A stretch of DNA of 30,673 nucleotides from G020354785 sp964461435 (GCA_964461435.1 CAYWUI010000038.1:1-30673), one strand, 5' to 3'; counted from the stretch's first letter, positions 15,980 to 24,770 are shown. The notes: generated by a model not told the origin, from the letters alone. A program made the numbers and translations.

Positions 15980-16618
15980 ATGATACCAGAAGCATTCAAA
16001 GAACTTCCAATTATAGGAATTCTGAGGGGCATAAAGGAAGAGCATTTGAAACCTCTTATCGGCAGTGTGATACGGTCGGGATTGAAATGTATTGAAATTA
16101 CCATGAATACGGGTGATGCAGATAAGCTGATCAGGAAAACAATTGAAATGGCCGGTGACAAATTAATCATAGGTGCAGGCACCGTCTATAATATGGATAA
16201 TCTAAAGAAAGCACTAAATGCAGGCGTAAAATTTGTTGTAATGCCCGCAATAGTTGAAGATATAATCCGGTATTGTGTAAAGAAAAAAGTCCCTGTTTTT
16301 CCCGGGGCACTGACGCCCTCCGAAATATTCCGGGCCTGGGACATGGGCGCTGCAATGGTAAAGGTTTTTCCGGCATCGGCATTCGGACCGAAATATTTCA
16401 GAGAGATAAAAGCACCTTTTGACGACATTGAACTTATGGCTACAGGGGGCGTCTCCGCAGATAACATTAAAGATTTTTTTACTTCGGGTGCTTCTGCAGT
16501 GGCTTTTGGAGCAAGTATTTTTAAGAAGGAGTGGATAGAAAACAGTGAGTTTGACAAGATACAAAAAGGCATAGAGGCAATAATTAAGGGTTACATGGAC
16601 TGGAAATTGAAAGTATGA
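15980..16618 (+). CDS. eda: 2-keto-3-deoxy-6-phosphogluconate (KDPG/KHG) aldolase
   Basis: This class I aldolase has 212 residues and splits KDPG to pyruvate and glyceraldehyde 3-phosphate at the end of the Entner-Doudoroff and uronate routes. Catalytic and binding residues are visible: Arg16 in GILRG, Glu39 in CIEITMNT, and Schiff-base Lys128 in MVKVFPAS. PGALTPSE and TGGVSADNIKDF are the phosphate-binding regions. The length and motifs are complete. No KDG kinase or dehydratase is adjacent, so it either serves a dispersed sugar-acid pathway or acts on another 2-keto-3-deoxy acid phosphate. It is about 3.7 kb from the transketolase operon with several unrelated genes between, so I do not place it in that pathway. 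Confidence 0.93.
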   Translation: MIPEAFKELPIIGILRGIKEEHLKPLIGSVIRSGLKCIEITMNTGDADKLIRKTIEMAGDKLIIGAGTVYNMDNLKKALNAGVKFVVMPAIVEDIIRYCVKKKVPVFPGALTPSEIFRAWDMGAAMVKVFPASAFGPKYFREIKAPFDDIELMATGGVSADNIKDFFTSGASAVAFGASIFKKEWIENSEFDKIQKGIEAIIKGYMDWKLKV

Positions 16619-16638
16619 GATCAATTTATTTATTTTTG
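16607..16638 (+). promoter_or_regulatory. Candidate Bacteroidota sigma-ABfr promoter
   Basis: TATTTTTG at 16631-16638 matches the Bacteroidota -7 box TAnnTTTG, with a TTG 21 bases upstream at 16607-16609 as a possible -33 box. It lies 28 bases before the ATG of the TerB-like gene, partly inside the end of the aldolase gene. In AT-rich DNA such matches occur by chance. Confidence 0.4.
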
Positions 16639-16666
16639 CATATTATTAACTTATAAAAATATTTAT

Positions 16667-17089
16667 ATGGGAATTTATTCTTCATACGACATAAATATAA
16701 AAAAGAGCTACCTGCTGATGCTTATAAAAATCGAAGAAGCAGATAAAAAAATTGATGTGCATGAGGAGGCTTTTATAAGCTTCATGGCAGGTAAACTGGG
16801 ACTTACTGACAAGGATATCAGGGATATAAGGCAAAACCCGGAAAAATTTGAGTTTAGGCTGCCTGATAATATTGATGACAGGCTGCGGATCTTTTACAGC
16901 TTGCTTTATATGATGGGCATAGATGGAGAAATTAAGAAATCGGAAAAAGAAATGTGCAGGAAACTGGGTTTCAGGCTTTGCATAAATCCTGTTCTTATGG
17001 ATGACCTTATAGATATTATGGTTGAGAACCTCAATAAAAGATTGCCTGAGGATCAGATGCTCGAGGCTGTAAAAAAGTATCTGAATTAA
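16667..17089 (+). CDS. Small TerB-like protein
   Basis: This 140-residue soluble helical protein has no signal peptide. Two similar acidic patterns are visible: EEADKKIDVHEEAFISFMAG near residue 25 and MMGIDGEIKKSEKEMCRKLG near residue 85. Each has the xDGxIxxxE shape of TerB/tellurite-resistance helices that may hold divalent metal. Similar proteins are common in Bacteroidota and their function is not established. It lies 48 bases after the KDPG aldolase gene, possibly with its own promoter, and converges with the broken exonuclease gene. The family call is moderate. Confidence 0.6.
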   Translation: MGIYSSYDINIKKSYLLMLIKIEEADKKIDVHEEAFISFMAGKLGLTDKDIRDIRQNPEKFEFRLPDNIDDRLRIFYSLLYMMGIDGEIKKSEKEMCRKLGFRLCINPVLMDDLIDIMVENLNKRLPEDQMLEAVKKYLN

Positions 17090-17099
17090 TTAAGGGCAT

Positions 17100-17483
17100 C
17101 TAAAACTTTATTATTCTAATAACCCTGTTCTGTATTTCGATCCCCAGCTCTTCACATAAAAATCCGGGACTATAGGATTTCAGTCCGGGTACCAGCTTTC
17201 TGCTGAGCCTGACAGTACTTGCATTATGGGCCACAAACATCTTATTATCAGTCAGCTCGACAATTTTGCGTGCCACCTCATAAAACCTGGGAGCATCGGC
17301 TGCCATTTCGTTGGTGATCCCCGTGAGTGCTGAAATATAATGCGGGATTTCCCTTTCAGGATTAATTAGAATAATAAACTCATCAGTAATTTTATGTCCG
17401 TCATGTATAAGAACAGCTATCTCGGTGATCCTGTCATTTGCTGAACTGCCTCCCGTGGTTTCTATATCAACAATGGCATACAT
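17100..17483 (-). pseudogene. DnaQ-type exonuclease gene with internal deletion and truncated end
   Basis: The 127 residues start like the common Bacteroidota 3'-5' exonuclease (DNA polymerase III epsilon-like, often fused to GIY-YIG): YAIVDIETTG, ITEIAVLIHDG, ISALTGITNEM, and MFVAHNA. Intact members continue AHN-xNFD...L and a basic segment before CTVRLSRKLxPGLxSY. Here AHNA is joined directly to STVRLSRKLVPGLKSY, so about 20-25 residues, including the second metal Asp, are missing without a frameshift. The frame then reads GIEIQNR and ends VIRIIKF, lacking the HRAxGDA motif with the general-base His and last Asp, and any GIY-YIG part. With two metal ligands and the His gone, nuclease activity is not expected. 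The frame is open, so a residual protein could still be made. Confidence 0.75.
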
Positions 17484-17577
17484 AATGATGTAAAAGTATT
17501 GAAATTAATCATAAATTATATAAACACGTATTCACATAATATTAAAAACAATCTTTTTATTATTTCGTATATAAAAC

Positions 17578-17585
17578 TATATTTG
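17578..17585 (+). promoter_or_regulatory. Candidate -7 box upstream of the CotH-domain gene
   Basis: TATATTTG fits TAnnTTTG and lies 85 bases before the ATG at 17671. No clear TTG -33 element is at the right distance, so support is weak. The rest of the gap 17484-17670 is AT-rich with no other element that I can support. Confidence 0.3.
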
Positions 17586-17670
17586 AAATTTTTTCACAGA
17601 TATTGTATATTAATCTGTTATGATTTCTGTATCTTTTAACAATACCTGGTATTATTATTAATTGATTTAT

Positions 17671-20600
17671 ATGAAATTAAGGAACAAGTCAGCAAACAGG
17701 CCGGTAAATTTCATTTTATTAATCACCATACTTATCATATTATACCTTGCTTCAGGGATTAGGGCATATGCACAGGGATTAGTGATAAATGAGGTTATGT
17801 CTTCAAATAATTCAACACTGGTCGATGAAGACGGTGATTATAGTGACTGGATTGAGATTTATAACCCCGGTGGCAGTCCGGTTAACCTTAGCGGCTACGG
17901 GCTGACAGACCACACAGAAGATCCCTATATGTGGGTATTTCCTGATATTACTATAGATGCAGGCGGTTACATGGTAGTATTTGCCTCTGATAAAAACCGC
18001 CGTGATATCCCTGCGAACTACAATACAATTATAAATTGGGGAGACCAGTGGAAGTACCGTTATGAAAACAGCCAGCCTCCTGCCGACTGGAATGAACTTG
18101 GTTTTAACGAGACGGGATGGTATACCGGTCCGAGTGGTTTTGGTTATGGTGATGACGATGATGCCACCGTGATTGAAAATGCAAGGACAGTCTATTTAAG
18201 AAAGACATTTAATATTACCGATGCCTCGGCACTTACATCAGCAATACTGCATATGGATTATGATGATGGTTTTGTAGCCTATATTAACGGAACGGAGATA
18301 GCGCGTATGGCCATAGGAGAACCCGGTACACCCACATCCTGGGAAATGTGGACGGATTATGACCATGAGGCCAGGATATGGCAAGGGGGGAATCCTGAAA
18401 GGTTTGATATTAATCTTGGTGGCAGTCTTTTGCAGGATGGTACCAATGTCCTGGCAATTGAGGTACATAATGTTTCGGAAACATCCTCGGATTTTACGGC
18501 CATACCTTTCCTTACAGTTGGCGGTCCCGATATTTCAGGGGGATATGTACCCGAAATTCTTGATATTGTGCAGGAAACATATCTTCATACAAATTTTAGA
18601 ATAAAGTCAAAAGGTGATACAATTATACTTACAACCCCGGGTGGGACAACCCTCGATGAACTGTTTACAGGAACAATACCTGCTGACATTTCCATGGGCA
18701 GAAAACCTGACGCTTCGGGCAGCTGGTATTATTTTGATGAGCCTACACCAGGCCAGTCCAACACGACGTATGGTTATAGCGGAATAACCAATGATATGCC
18801 CGTTCTTTCACACCAGGGAGGTTTGTACAGCAGTGCCTTTAATCTTGTGATGACCTCATCAAGCTGGAATGATACGATATATTATACGCTGGATGGCACA
18901 ATTCCTGACAAAAGCTCAAACAGGTATACCGGTCCCATTCATATATCCGGCACAACGATTTTACGGGCCAGGCTCGTCAGGAATAACGAAATGTCATCAT
19001 CAGTATTAAGCTGCGCATATATATTTATTGGAAGAGATTGTAAACTGCCGGTAATATCTGTTTTTTCCGATCCCTATAACTTATGGGATGTCAACTTTGG
19101 GATTTATGCAACAGGAAATAATGCATCCACGGAGTTCCCCTATTTTGGTGCCAATTTCTGGGAAGACTGGGAAAGGCCTGCCCATATAGAGCTCTGTGAG
19201 CCTGACGGCAGCCTGGATTTCTCTGTTGATGCCGGCATAAAAATATTCGGCGGCTGGAGCAGGGGAAATCCCCAGAAATCACTCTCCGTATTTGCACGCA
19301 AACAATATGGATACCCTGAAATTGAATACAGGGTTTTTAACGAGAAGCCTATTTCAAAGTTTGAGGCCCTGGTATTCAGAAACTCAGGCAATGACTGGAT
19401 GAGCACAATGTTCAGAGACGGTATGATGACAAGCCTTGTCAGGCCCCTTGGAATTGACGTTCAGGCATTCCGCCCTGCCATACTTTTTTTAAATGGTTCA
19501 TACTGGGGCATTCATAATATAAGGGAAAAGGTAAACGAGCATTTCATAGCATCAAATCACAATATTGACCCCGACAGTGTTGACCTGCTGGAAAATAGCG
19601 GGAATGTAATTGCAGGGGACGGGCAGCACTATTACGACATGATAGATTTTGTCACCAACAACAACCTTACCAGTACTGCCAACTACGAATATATTAAAAC
19701 CCAGATGGATGTTGATAATTTTATAAAGTACCAGTTTTCGCAAATCTATTTTAATAACAGGGACTGGCCGGGCAACAACATTAAATTCTGGCGTGAAGCA
19801 AACAATAAAGGTAAGTGGCGCTGGATAATGTTTGATACCGATTTCGGATTTAACATCGGGAGTTCTACGGACCAGTATTTGAACACGTTAAGCTTTGCCC
19901 TTGAAGCAAATGGTCCTGGCTGGCCCAATCCACCATGGTCAACCCTCCTTTTCAGAAAGCTTGTACAAAACCAGCAGTTCAGAAACAGCTTTATAAACCA
20001 GTTTGCCGATCATCTTAATACTACTTTTCAGCCTGGTGCGGTAATTGCCCATATAAACAGTATTATAGATAAAATCTATCCTGAAATAACATATCATTAT
20101 GACCAATGGGGTGAGCCAATAGGAAACTGGGAGGATGACGTGGACAGGATGAAAACATTTGCACGGGAGAGAGTTGGCGCATGCAGGGATCACATATTAC
20201 AGCAGTGGTCGCTGACCGGCAGCAGGAGCATAACCGTAAATACCACTCCCGAATTATCGGGACAGATAAAAGTAAATACGATTTATCCTCCCCATTACCC
20301 GTGGAGCGGCATATATTTTACAGATGTTCAAATAGAGCTGAAGGCAGTGCCCAAGGAGGGCTACCGCTTTATCGGATGGACAGGCGACATTGATTCAGAT
20401 GAACCTCTGATATCCGTCAACCCCTCTGCCAATTACAGTTTTACGGCACAATTTGAAAAGGACTTCTCAACACTTAATCCCGTAATTATTAATGAGATTA
20501 ATTATAACTCACATCCTTCTTTTGATAGCGAAGACTGGGTCGAGCTTTATAACCGCGGTGACCGGTCGGAAGACATCTCGGGATGGATTTTTAAAGACTC

Positions 20601-21261
20601 GGAAGATGCGCACATGTATGTTATTCCTGCAAATACTGTATTATCACCCGGCGACTTTGTAGTATTGTCAAGGGATATAATAGCATTTGCAACACAGTAC
20701 CCGTCAATTACCAGAATAAAAGGTAACTTTAACTTTGGACTCAGTTCCGGTGGCGAATGCATACGCCTGTACAACGGCAGCGGCGGGCTTGAAGATTCAG
20801 TTTGCTATGGTGTATCTGCCCCGTGGCCCTCAGAGCCTTGCGGACATGGGCCGACCCTGGAACTTATTGATCCTTACCTTGATAATACGCTGCCAGAAAG
20901 CTGGACAGCATCATCACACGGAACGCCGGGAGTTGTTAATGGTGCATACACGAGCATACCTGAAATAAGGGCTTCTGAAATATATGCCGGCAACCAGGTT
21001 AATGTTTATCCGAATCCGTTTAATACCATCGCTGACATATATGTTAACATGAGCCCAAATGAAAAAGCCAGAATATCAATATATAACATAAATGGAGAAT
21101 TAAAACAAATTTTAACCTGCCACGGAGCGTTTGAGGGTATACATAAAATAAGCTGGGACGGTACCGACTTTTATGGAAACAGCTTACCTGACGGATTGTA
21201 TCTTATCAGGATAGAAACCAGTAAATACCAGACTTCCAGGAAGGTTCTATTATTAAAGTAA
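17671..21261 (+). CDS. Large T9SS-secreted CotH-kinase-family protein with lamin-tail domains
   Basis: This 1196-residue secreted multidomain protein has a signal sequence ending AYAQG near residue 36. A lamin-tail domain begins VINEVMSSNNSTLVDEDGDY (about 37-115). It is interrupted by a jelly-roll module (about 117-290; INWGDQWKYRYE to VGGPD) and resumes at HTNFRIKSKGDTIILTTPGG (about 305-360). A chitobiase C-terminal-like domain with YYTLDGTIPD follows (370-445), then a CotH domain (about 460-847) with FLNGSYWGIHNIREKVNEHF and FDTDFGF (Asp722, Asp724). An InlB-like repeat (852-930), a second lamin-tail domain (936-1060) and a type A T9SS sorting domain starting VYPNPF (about 1110-1196) complete it. 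CotH proteins of spores are protein kinases; activity is unproven here. A TTG nine bases upstream was rejected in favour of the ATG. Confidence 0.93.
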   Translation: MKLRNKSANRPVNFILLITILIILYLASGIRAYAQGLVINEVMSSNNSTLVDEDGDYSDWIEIYNPGGSPVNLSGYGLTDHTEDPYMWVFPDITIDAGGYMVVFASDKNRRDIPANYNTIINWGDQWKYRYENSQPPADWNELGFNETGWYTGPSGFGYGDDDDATVIENARTVYLRKTFNITDASALTSAILHMDYDDGFVAYINGTEIARMAIGEPGTPTSWEMWTDYDHEARIWQGGNPERFDINLGGSLLQDGTNVLAIEVHNVSETSSDFTAIPFLTVGGPDISGGYVPEILDIVQETYLHTNFRIKSKGDTIILTTPGGTTLDELFTGTIPADISMGRKPDASGSWYYFDEPTPGQSNTTYGYSGITNDMPVLSHQGGLYSSAFNLVMTSSSWNDTIYYTLDGTIPDKSSNRYTGPIHISGTTILRARLVRNNEMSSSVLSCAYIFIGRDCKLPVISVFSDPYNLWDVNFGIYATGNNASTEFPYFGANFWEDWERPAHIELCEPDGSLDFSVDAGIKIFGGWSRGNPQKSLSVFARKQYGYPEIEYRVFNEKPISKFEALVFRNSGNDWMSTMFRDGMMTSLVRPLGIDVQAFRPAILFLNGSYWGIHNIREKVNEHFIASNHNIDPDSVDLLENSGNVIAGDGQHYYDMIDFVTNNNLTSTANYEYIKTQMDVDNFIKYQFSQIYFNNRDWPGNNIKFWREANNKGKWRWIMFDTDFGFNIGSSTDQYLNTLSFALEANGPGWPNPPWSTLLFRKLVQNQQFRNSFINQFADHLNTTFQPGAVIAHINSIIDKIYPEITYHYDQWGEPIGNWEDDVDRMKTFARERVGACRDHILQQWSLTGSRSITVNTTPELSGQIKVNTIYPPHYPWSGIYFTDVQIELKAVPKEGYRFIGWTGDIDSDEPLISVNPSANYSFTAQFEKDFSTLNPVIINEINYNSHPSFDSEDWVELYNRGDRSEDISGWIFKDSEDAHMYVIPANTVLSPGDFVVLSRDIIAFATQYPSITRIKGNFNFGLSSGGECIRLYNGSGGLEDSVCYGVSAPWPSEPCGHGPTLELIDPYLDNTLPESWTASSHGTPGVVNGAYTSIPEIRASEIYAGNQVNVYPNPFNTIADIYVNMSPNEKARISIYNINGELKQILTCHGAFEGIHKISWDGTDFYGNSLPDGLYLIRIETSKYQTSRKVLLLK

Positions 21262-21347
21262 TTAATTGGAATTTAACTGTTAATTTCGTGAAACCTGGCA
21301 GGAATAAAATATGATGGTATAAAATGTTATTATTATTTAATACTTGT

Positions 21348-21379
21348 TAATTTTGACAGCTTGAAGTTATTAATAACTT
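21348..21379 (+). promoter_or_regulatory. Candidate -7 box followed by a 16-base palindrome
   Basis: TAATTTTG at 21348-21355 fits TAnnTTTG. Eight bases further, AAGTTATTAATAACTT at 21364-21379 is a perfect palindrome, ending nine bases before the ATG at 21389. The position, near the expected transcription start, suits an operator or a short 5' hairpin. It is AT-rich, so chance is possible. Confidence 0.4.
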
Positions 21380-21388
21380 TGAAATGAA

Positions 21389-22132
21389 ATGAAATCAATT
21401 TTCTGTTTACTTATAACCGGATTTTTATTAATTGCCTCACTTTCATGCAGCAAAGATGAAGGAGTGGGAGGAACTGCAACCATCAGGGGAAGAGTTGTTA
21501 TAAATGATTACAATGATGATTTTTCGATATTGTTATCGGAGCACAATGCTGCTGAAGAAGATGTATATATTATTTACGGTGATGATAAAACGTATGGAGA
21601 CCGTGTAAGAACTAACTATGACGGGACTTTTGAGTTTAATTATTTGCTTCACGGAGATTACTCGGTTTTCATATATTCTGAAGACAGTACAAAAAACGTA
21701 CTCTATGATACAGTAATTATTAAAAACGTCAGCATATCCAGGAAGGATGATCTGATTGATATAGGCACTTTTGTTAAAATCAATGTCCTTGATTATGATG
21801 ACGGCAATTCATCTATAAGCGGGAAGATTTATAAGATCAATTATGACCAGAGTACAGTATGTACATTATACCCGCAGACAGATACAGCCCTGGCCCAGGA
21901 GCAGGAAGTCTACATTGTGTATGGCAATCACGAATTTTATGATGACAGGATCAGAACTCATTATGATGGCACGTATAAGTTCAGTAACCTTATTAAAGGC
22001 ATATATGAAGTATATGCCTATTCCGAAGATATAACAGGCGCTGCACAGATGATACCCATAATCAGGCAGGCCGAAATTACAGAGGAAAATCAGGATTTGG
22101 TTCTTAGTGATATTTATATTGAAAACCTATAG
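21389..22132 (+). CDS. Duplicated-domain lipoprotein, probably surface exposed
   Basis: I know no named family for this 247-residue protein. The SPII signal ends SLSC with Cys20, followed by SKDEG; Lys at +3 followed by acidic residues matches the lipoprotein export signal described for surface lipoproteins of Bacteroidota. The mature part is a tandem duplication of about 105 residues: the first copy has EEDVYIIYGDD, DRVRTNYDGTFEFNYLLHGD and YSED; the second has EQEVYIVYGNH, DRIRTHYDGTYKFSNLIKG and YSED. The strand pattern resembles transthyretin-like or carboxypeptidase-regulatory beta-sandwiches. It is followed after five bases by a second secreted protein, so the two are probably co-transcribed. 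Confidence 0.85.
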   Translation: MKSIFCLLITGFLLIASLSCSKDEGVGGTATIRGRVVINDYNDDFSILLSEHNAAEEDVYIIYGDDKTYGDRVRTNYDGTFEFNYLLHGDYSVFIYSEDSTKNVLYDTVIIKNVSISRKDDLIDIGTFVKINVLDYDDGNSSISGKIYKINYDQSTVCTLYPQTDTALAQEQEVYIVYGNHEFYDDRIRTHYDGTYKFSNLIKGIYEVYAYSEDITGAAQMIPIIRQAEITEENQDLVLSDIYIENL

Positions 22133-22137
22133 AAGAA

Positions 22138-22551
22138 ATGAAAATAGTAATGTTCGCATTCGCTTTTTGTATAATTGCAAATAACCTGTTTTCCCAGAGC
22201 AGGAAGAAGATAAAAGACCTGGGCATAGAGTCCGTAACTGAAGTTAAAGTGGACTACGAGGACAGTAACGGCAAAGAAATTATGAGATTTGAGACGGTTT
22301 ACGATGACAAGGGTAACGTTGTTAAAGAAGTAGACTATGATAAAACCGGTAAGCTTACCGAAATAGTCACTTATGAATTTAATGAAGATAACGATAAAAC
22401 AAAGGAAGTTCATTACAGGCCCAACAATAAGCCATTTAGAACCCTTACTTACAAATATGAAAACGGCCTGTTAACTGAGCGTGATGAATATGATGAAAGT
22501 AACAGGCTAATATCAAAGAAAAAGTATATCTACAAATTTAAAGATAAGTAG
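22138..22551 (+). CDS. Small secreted protein with YD/MORN-like hairpin repeats
   Basis: This 137-residue protein has a Sec signal (residues 1-19, ending LFSQ) and no lipobox, so it is periplasmic or secreted. The mature part contains repeating strand-turn-strand units of roughly 18-20 residues: DDKGNVVKEVDYDKTGKLTE, YRPNNKPFRTLTYKYENGLL and DEYDESNRLISKKKYIYKF. These resemble YD or MORN-type repeats. It begins five bases after the duplicated lipoprotein gene and has no promoter of its own that I can see, which suggests a two-gene unit. Function is unknown. Confidence 0.75.
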   Translation: MKIVMFAFAFCIIANNLFSQSRKKIKDLGIESVTEVKVDYEDSNGKEIMRFETVYDDKGNVVKEVDYDKTGKLTEIVTYEFNEDNDKTKEVHYRPNNKPFRTLTYKYENGLLTERDEYDESNRLISKKKYIYKFKDK

Positions 22552-22565
22552 CGCACATGGAGGTC

Positions 22566-24770
22566 TTAAATATTAAGGCTCTCATTTCTGCCAACATTAA
22601 TAACACCTTTAATTTCGGATAATCTGGACATCAGCAACTCAAGATGTTTCAAATCCCTGACAGTTATTAATAATTTGCCATCAAACATCCCTTCTTCCTT
22701 ATCCATAGAGATTGAGCGGAGGTTTACCTTTAAGTCCTTGTTAATGACCTTTGATATCCCGTCAAGGATACCGGGCTCATCTTCACCGCTTATTTTTATT
22801 TCAACTGTAAACAACAGGTCTTCTTTGCTTTCAGTCCATTTTGCCCTGACAACCCGGTAATTATATTTCGTTAACAGCTGTGCGGCATTCGGACAATTGG
22901 CACGGTGAATTTTAATTCCCTCGCTAACTGTAACAAAACCAAAAATCTCATCACCGGGGATAGGATTACAACACCTGGCAAGTTTATAATCTATACTGCC
23001 CAGTTTCTCATCAATAATCAGAAAATCCCTTACAGTATCTGGCCCTGTTTTCAAATCGGCCTTTTCCTGGTCCTTTAATACGGAAACCTCTTCACCGTGT
23101 TCTTCATGGCCTGTTAAAAAGTCCTTTATCTCTGGCAGTTCGATTTTTTCGGAGGATATCTGATAATAGAGGTCCTGTGAAACTTTAAGCCCGTATTTTC
23201 TTAAGAGGCTCCTTATATTATCATCAGTAAAAGGTATTTTCCAGTTCTTAAATCTTCTTTTTAATATTTCTTTTCCATTCTCTGCTTCCTTAAATTTCTC
23301 TTCATTTAGTTTTTGCCTTATCTTGGTCCTGGCTTTTGATGTTACAACAAAATTCAGCCAGTCAGTCCTGGGTGTCTGGTTTTTCGAGGTTATGATCTCA
23401 ACCTTTTCACCATTATTAAGTTTGTATCGGATTGGTACTGACCTGCCGTTAACTTTTGCGCCGGTGCATGCTGAGCCCACATCTGTATGCACATCATAAG
23501 CGAAATCAAGGACCGTTGCTCCCGCGGGAAATTTCTTCAGCTCCCCTTTTGGTGTAAAAACGAAAATTTCTTTTGAGTACAGGCTAAGTTTGAAATCATC
23601 AATAAATTCCACCGCGTCATGTTCGGGTACCTCGAGTATCTCACGTATCTTTTTCAGCCATTCTTCCAGCCCCTGCTCACTTTCAAGATTTTTATACTTC
23701 CAGTGGGCAGCAAACCCCTTCTCTGCAATTTCATTCATGCGGCTTGTTCTTATTTGTACCTCTACCCACCTTCCCTCCTTGCCTATTACTGTTGTGTGCA
23801 ATGATTCATATCCATTTGTCTTGGGTACCGATATCCAGTCACGCAACCTTAACGGGTTTGGCTGGTAAATATCGGTGACAATTGAATATACATGCCAGCA
23901 ATCGGACTTCTCTTTTTTAGGTTCGCTTTTGATAACTATCCTTATTGCAAACAAATCATATATATCCTCGAAATCAATATTCTTTGAATTCATCTTGTTC
24001 CATATTGAACATATGGATTTCGGCCTGCCTTTAATCTCAAAATCAAAACCCTGCTTTTCCAGTTCCTTTTTTATCGGATTAATAAACTCATTAATGAACT
24101 GCTTCCTCTCCTTCATTTTTTCAGACAGCTTCCCTGCAATAAAATCATAGGTTTTCCTGTCCGTATATTTCAGGGACAAATCTTCCATTTCCGATTTGAT
24201 AAGGTAAAGTCCCAGGCGATGGGCCAGGGGCGCATATAAATATGATGATTCAGAGGCAAATTTGATCTGGGCCTCCCTGCCAAGACTCTTAATTTCCCTC
24301 ACTATATATAAATGTTCGGCCAGCTTAATCAGTATTACCCTGACATCCTTTGCCATGCTCAGCAATAATTTTCTGAAATTTTCAGCTTGTGATGATTCCG
24401 TGCCGGTATCGAGATAATCGATCTTTTCCAGTCCCTGTGTTATTGTTGCAATAACATTCCCAAACCCTGCTTCTATCTGCTTGTAAGATAGTTTACCCTG
24501 CTTAAGTGCCATATTTAAAAATATGCTAATAACCGAAACCGCTCCCAGTCCGATTTCCTTTACTATAATAAGGGCAGTTTCAAGAGTCGTTATGACAGTA
24601 TATTTCCCTGTCAGGTCTTTTTCAGCAGGTAAATCCGATATAAGTATATCGAAGGCTTTATCAATATCTGCCTTGTCAACAGGGTCCCTGGAAATATTAA
24701 TCTCCCGGATAAGGAGATCATATTTATGCCGGATGTCTTTCTGGATATTTGCAGGGTAATCCTTTAGCAT
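22566..24770 (-). CDS. Long RelA/SpoT homologue, (p)ppGpp synthetase with degenerate hydrolase domain
   Basis: This 734-residue RSH protein has an HD-region (about 1-190) in which the hydrolase residues are lost: the His of the 'THP' motif is Thr62, the HD pair is Asn86-Met87, and the following ED is Lys90-Gln91. The synthetase domain (about 220-350) is intact, with GRPKSICSIWNKM, R308-L-R-D311 (the RxKD-type loop), NGYESLHTTV and EVQIRTSRMNEIAEKGFAAHW. TGS (about 397-458), the helical region, the zinc-finger-like ARCCNPIPGDEIFGF with HRANCPN, and ACT (about 650-734) follow. It should therefore make (p)ppGpp but not degrade it, as E. coli RelA does. It is the last gene of a long minus-strand series, 65 bases after a DUF4252 gene. 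I give no symbol because relA and a second rsh cannot be told apart. Confidence 0.93.
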   Translation of the reverse strand: MLKDYPANIQKDIRHKYDLLIREINISRDPVDKADIDKAFDILISDLPAEKDLTGKYTVITTLETALIIVKEIGLGAVSVISIFLNMALKQGKLSYKQIEAGFGNVIATITQGLEKIDYLDTGTESSQAENFRKLLLSMAKDVRVILIKLAEHLYIVREIKSLGREAQIKFASESSYLYAPLAHRLGLYLIKSEMEDLSLKYTDRKTYDFIAGKLSEKMKERKQFINEFINPIKKELEKQGFDFEIKGRPKSICSIWNKMNSKNIDFEDIYDLFAIRIVIKSEPKKEKSDCWHVYSIVTDIYQPNPLRLRDWISVPKTNGYESLHTTVIGKEGRWVEVQIRTSRMNEIAEKGFAAHWKYKNLESEQGLEEWLKKIREILEVPEHDAVEFIDDFKLSLYSKEIFVFTPKGELKKFPAGATVLDFAYDVHTDVGSACTGAKVNGRSVPIRYKLNNGEKVEIITSKNQTPRTDWLNFVVTSKARTKIRQKLNEEKFKEAENGKEILKRRFKNWKIPFTDDNIRSLLRKYGLKVSQDLYYQISSEKIELPEIKDFLTGHEEHGEEVSVLKDQEKADLKTGPDTVRDFLIIDEKLGSIDYKLARCCNPIPGDEIFGFVTVSEGIKIHRANCPNAAQLLTKYNYRVVRAKWTESKEDLLFTVEIKISGEDEPGILDGISKVINKDLKVNLRSISMDKEEGMFDGKLLITVRDLKHLELLMSRLSEIKGVINVGRNESLNI

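Noticed and set aside
16186..16572. Open frame antisense to the KDPG aldolase gene
   Set aside because: The plus-strand aldolase has all catalytic residues; the antisense frame has no recognisable motif.
15980..16618. KDPG aldolase as part of the transketolase pathway
   Set aside because: It is 3.7 kb away, separated by oppositely oriented unrelated genes, and acts on a dehydratase/kinase product not predicted for that operon.
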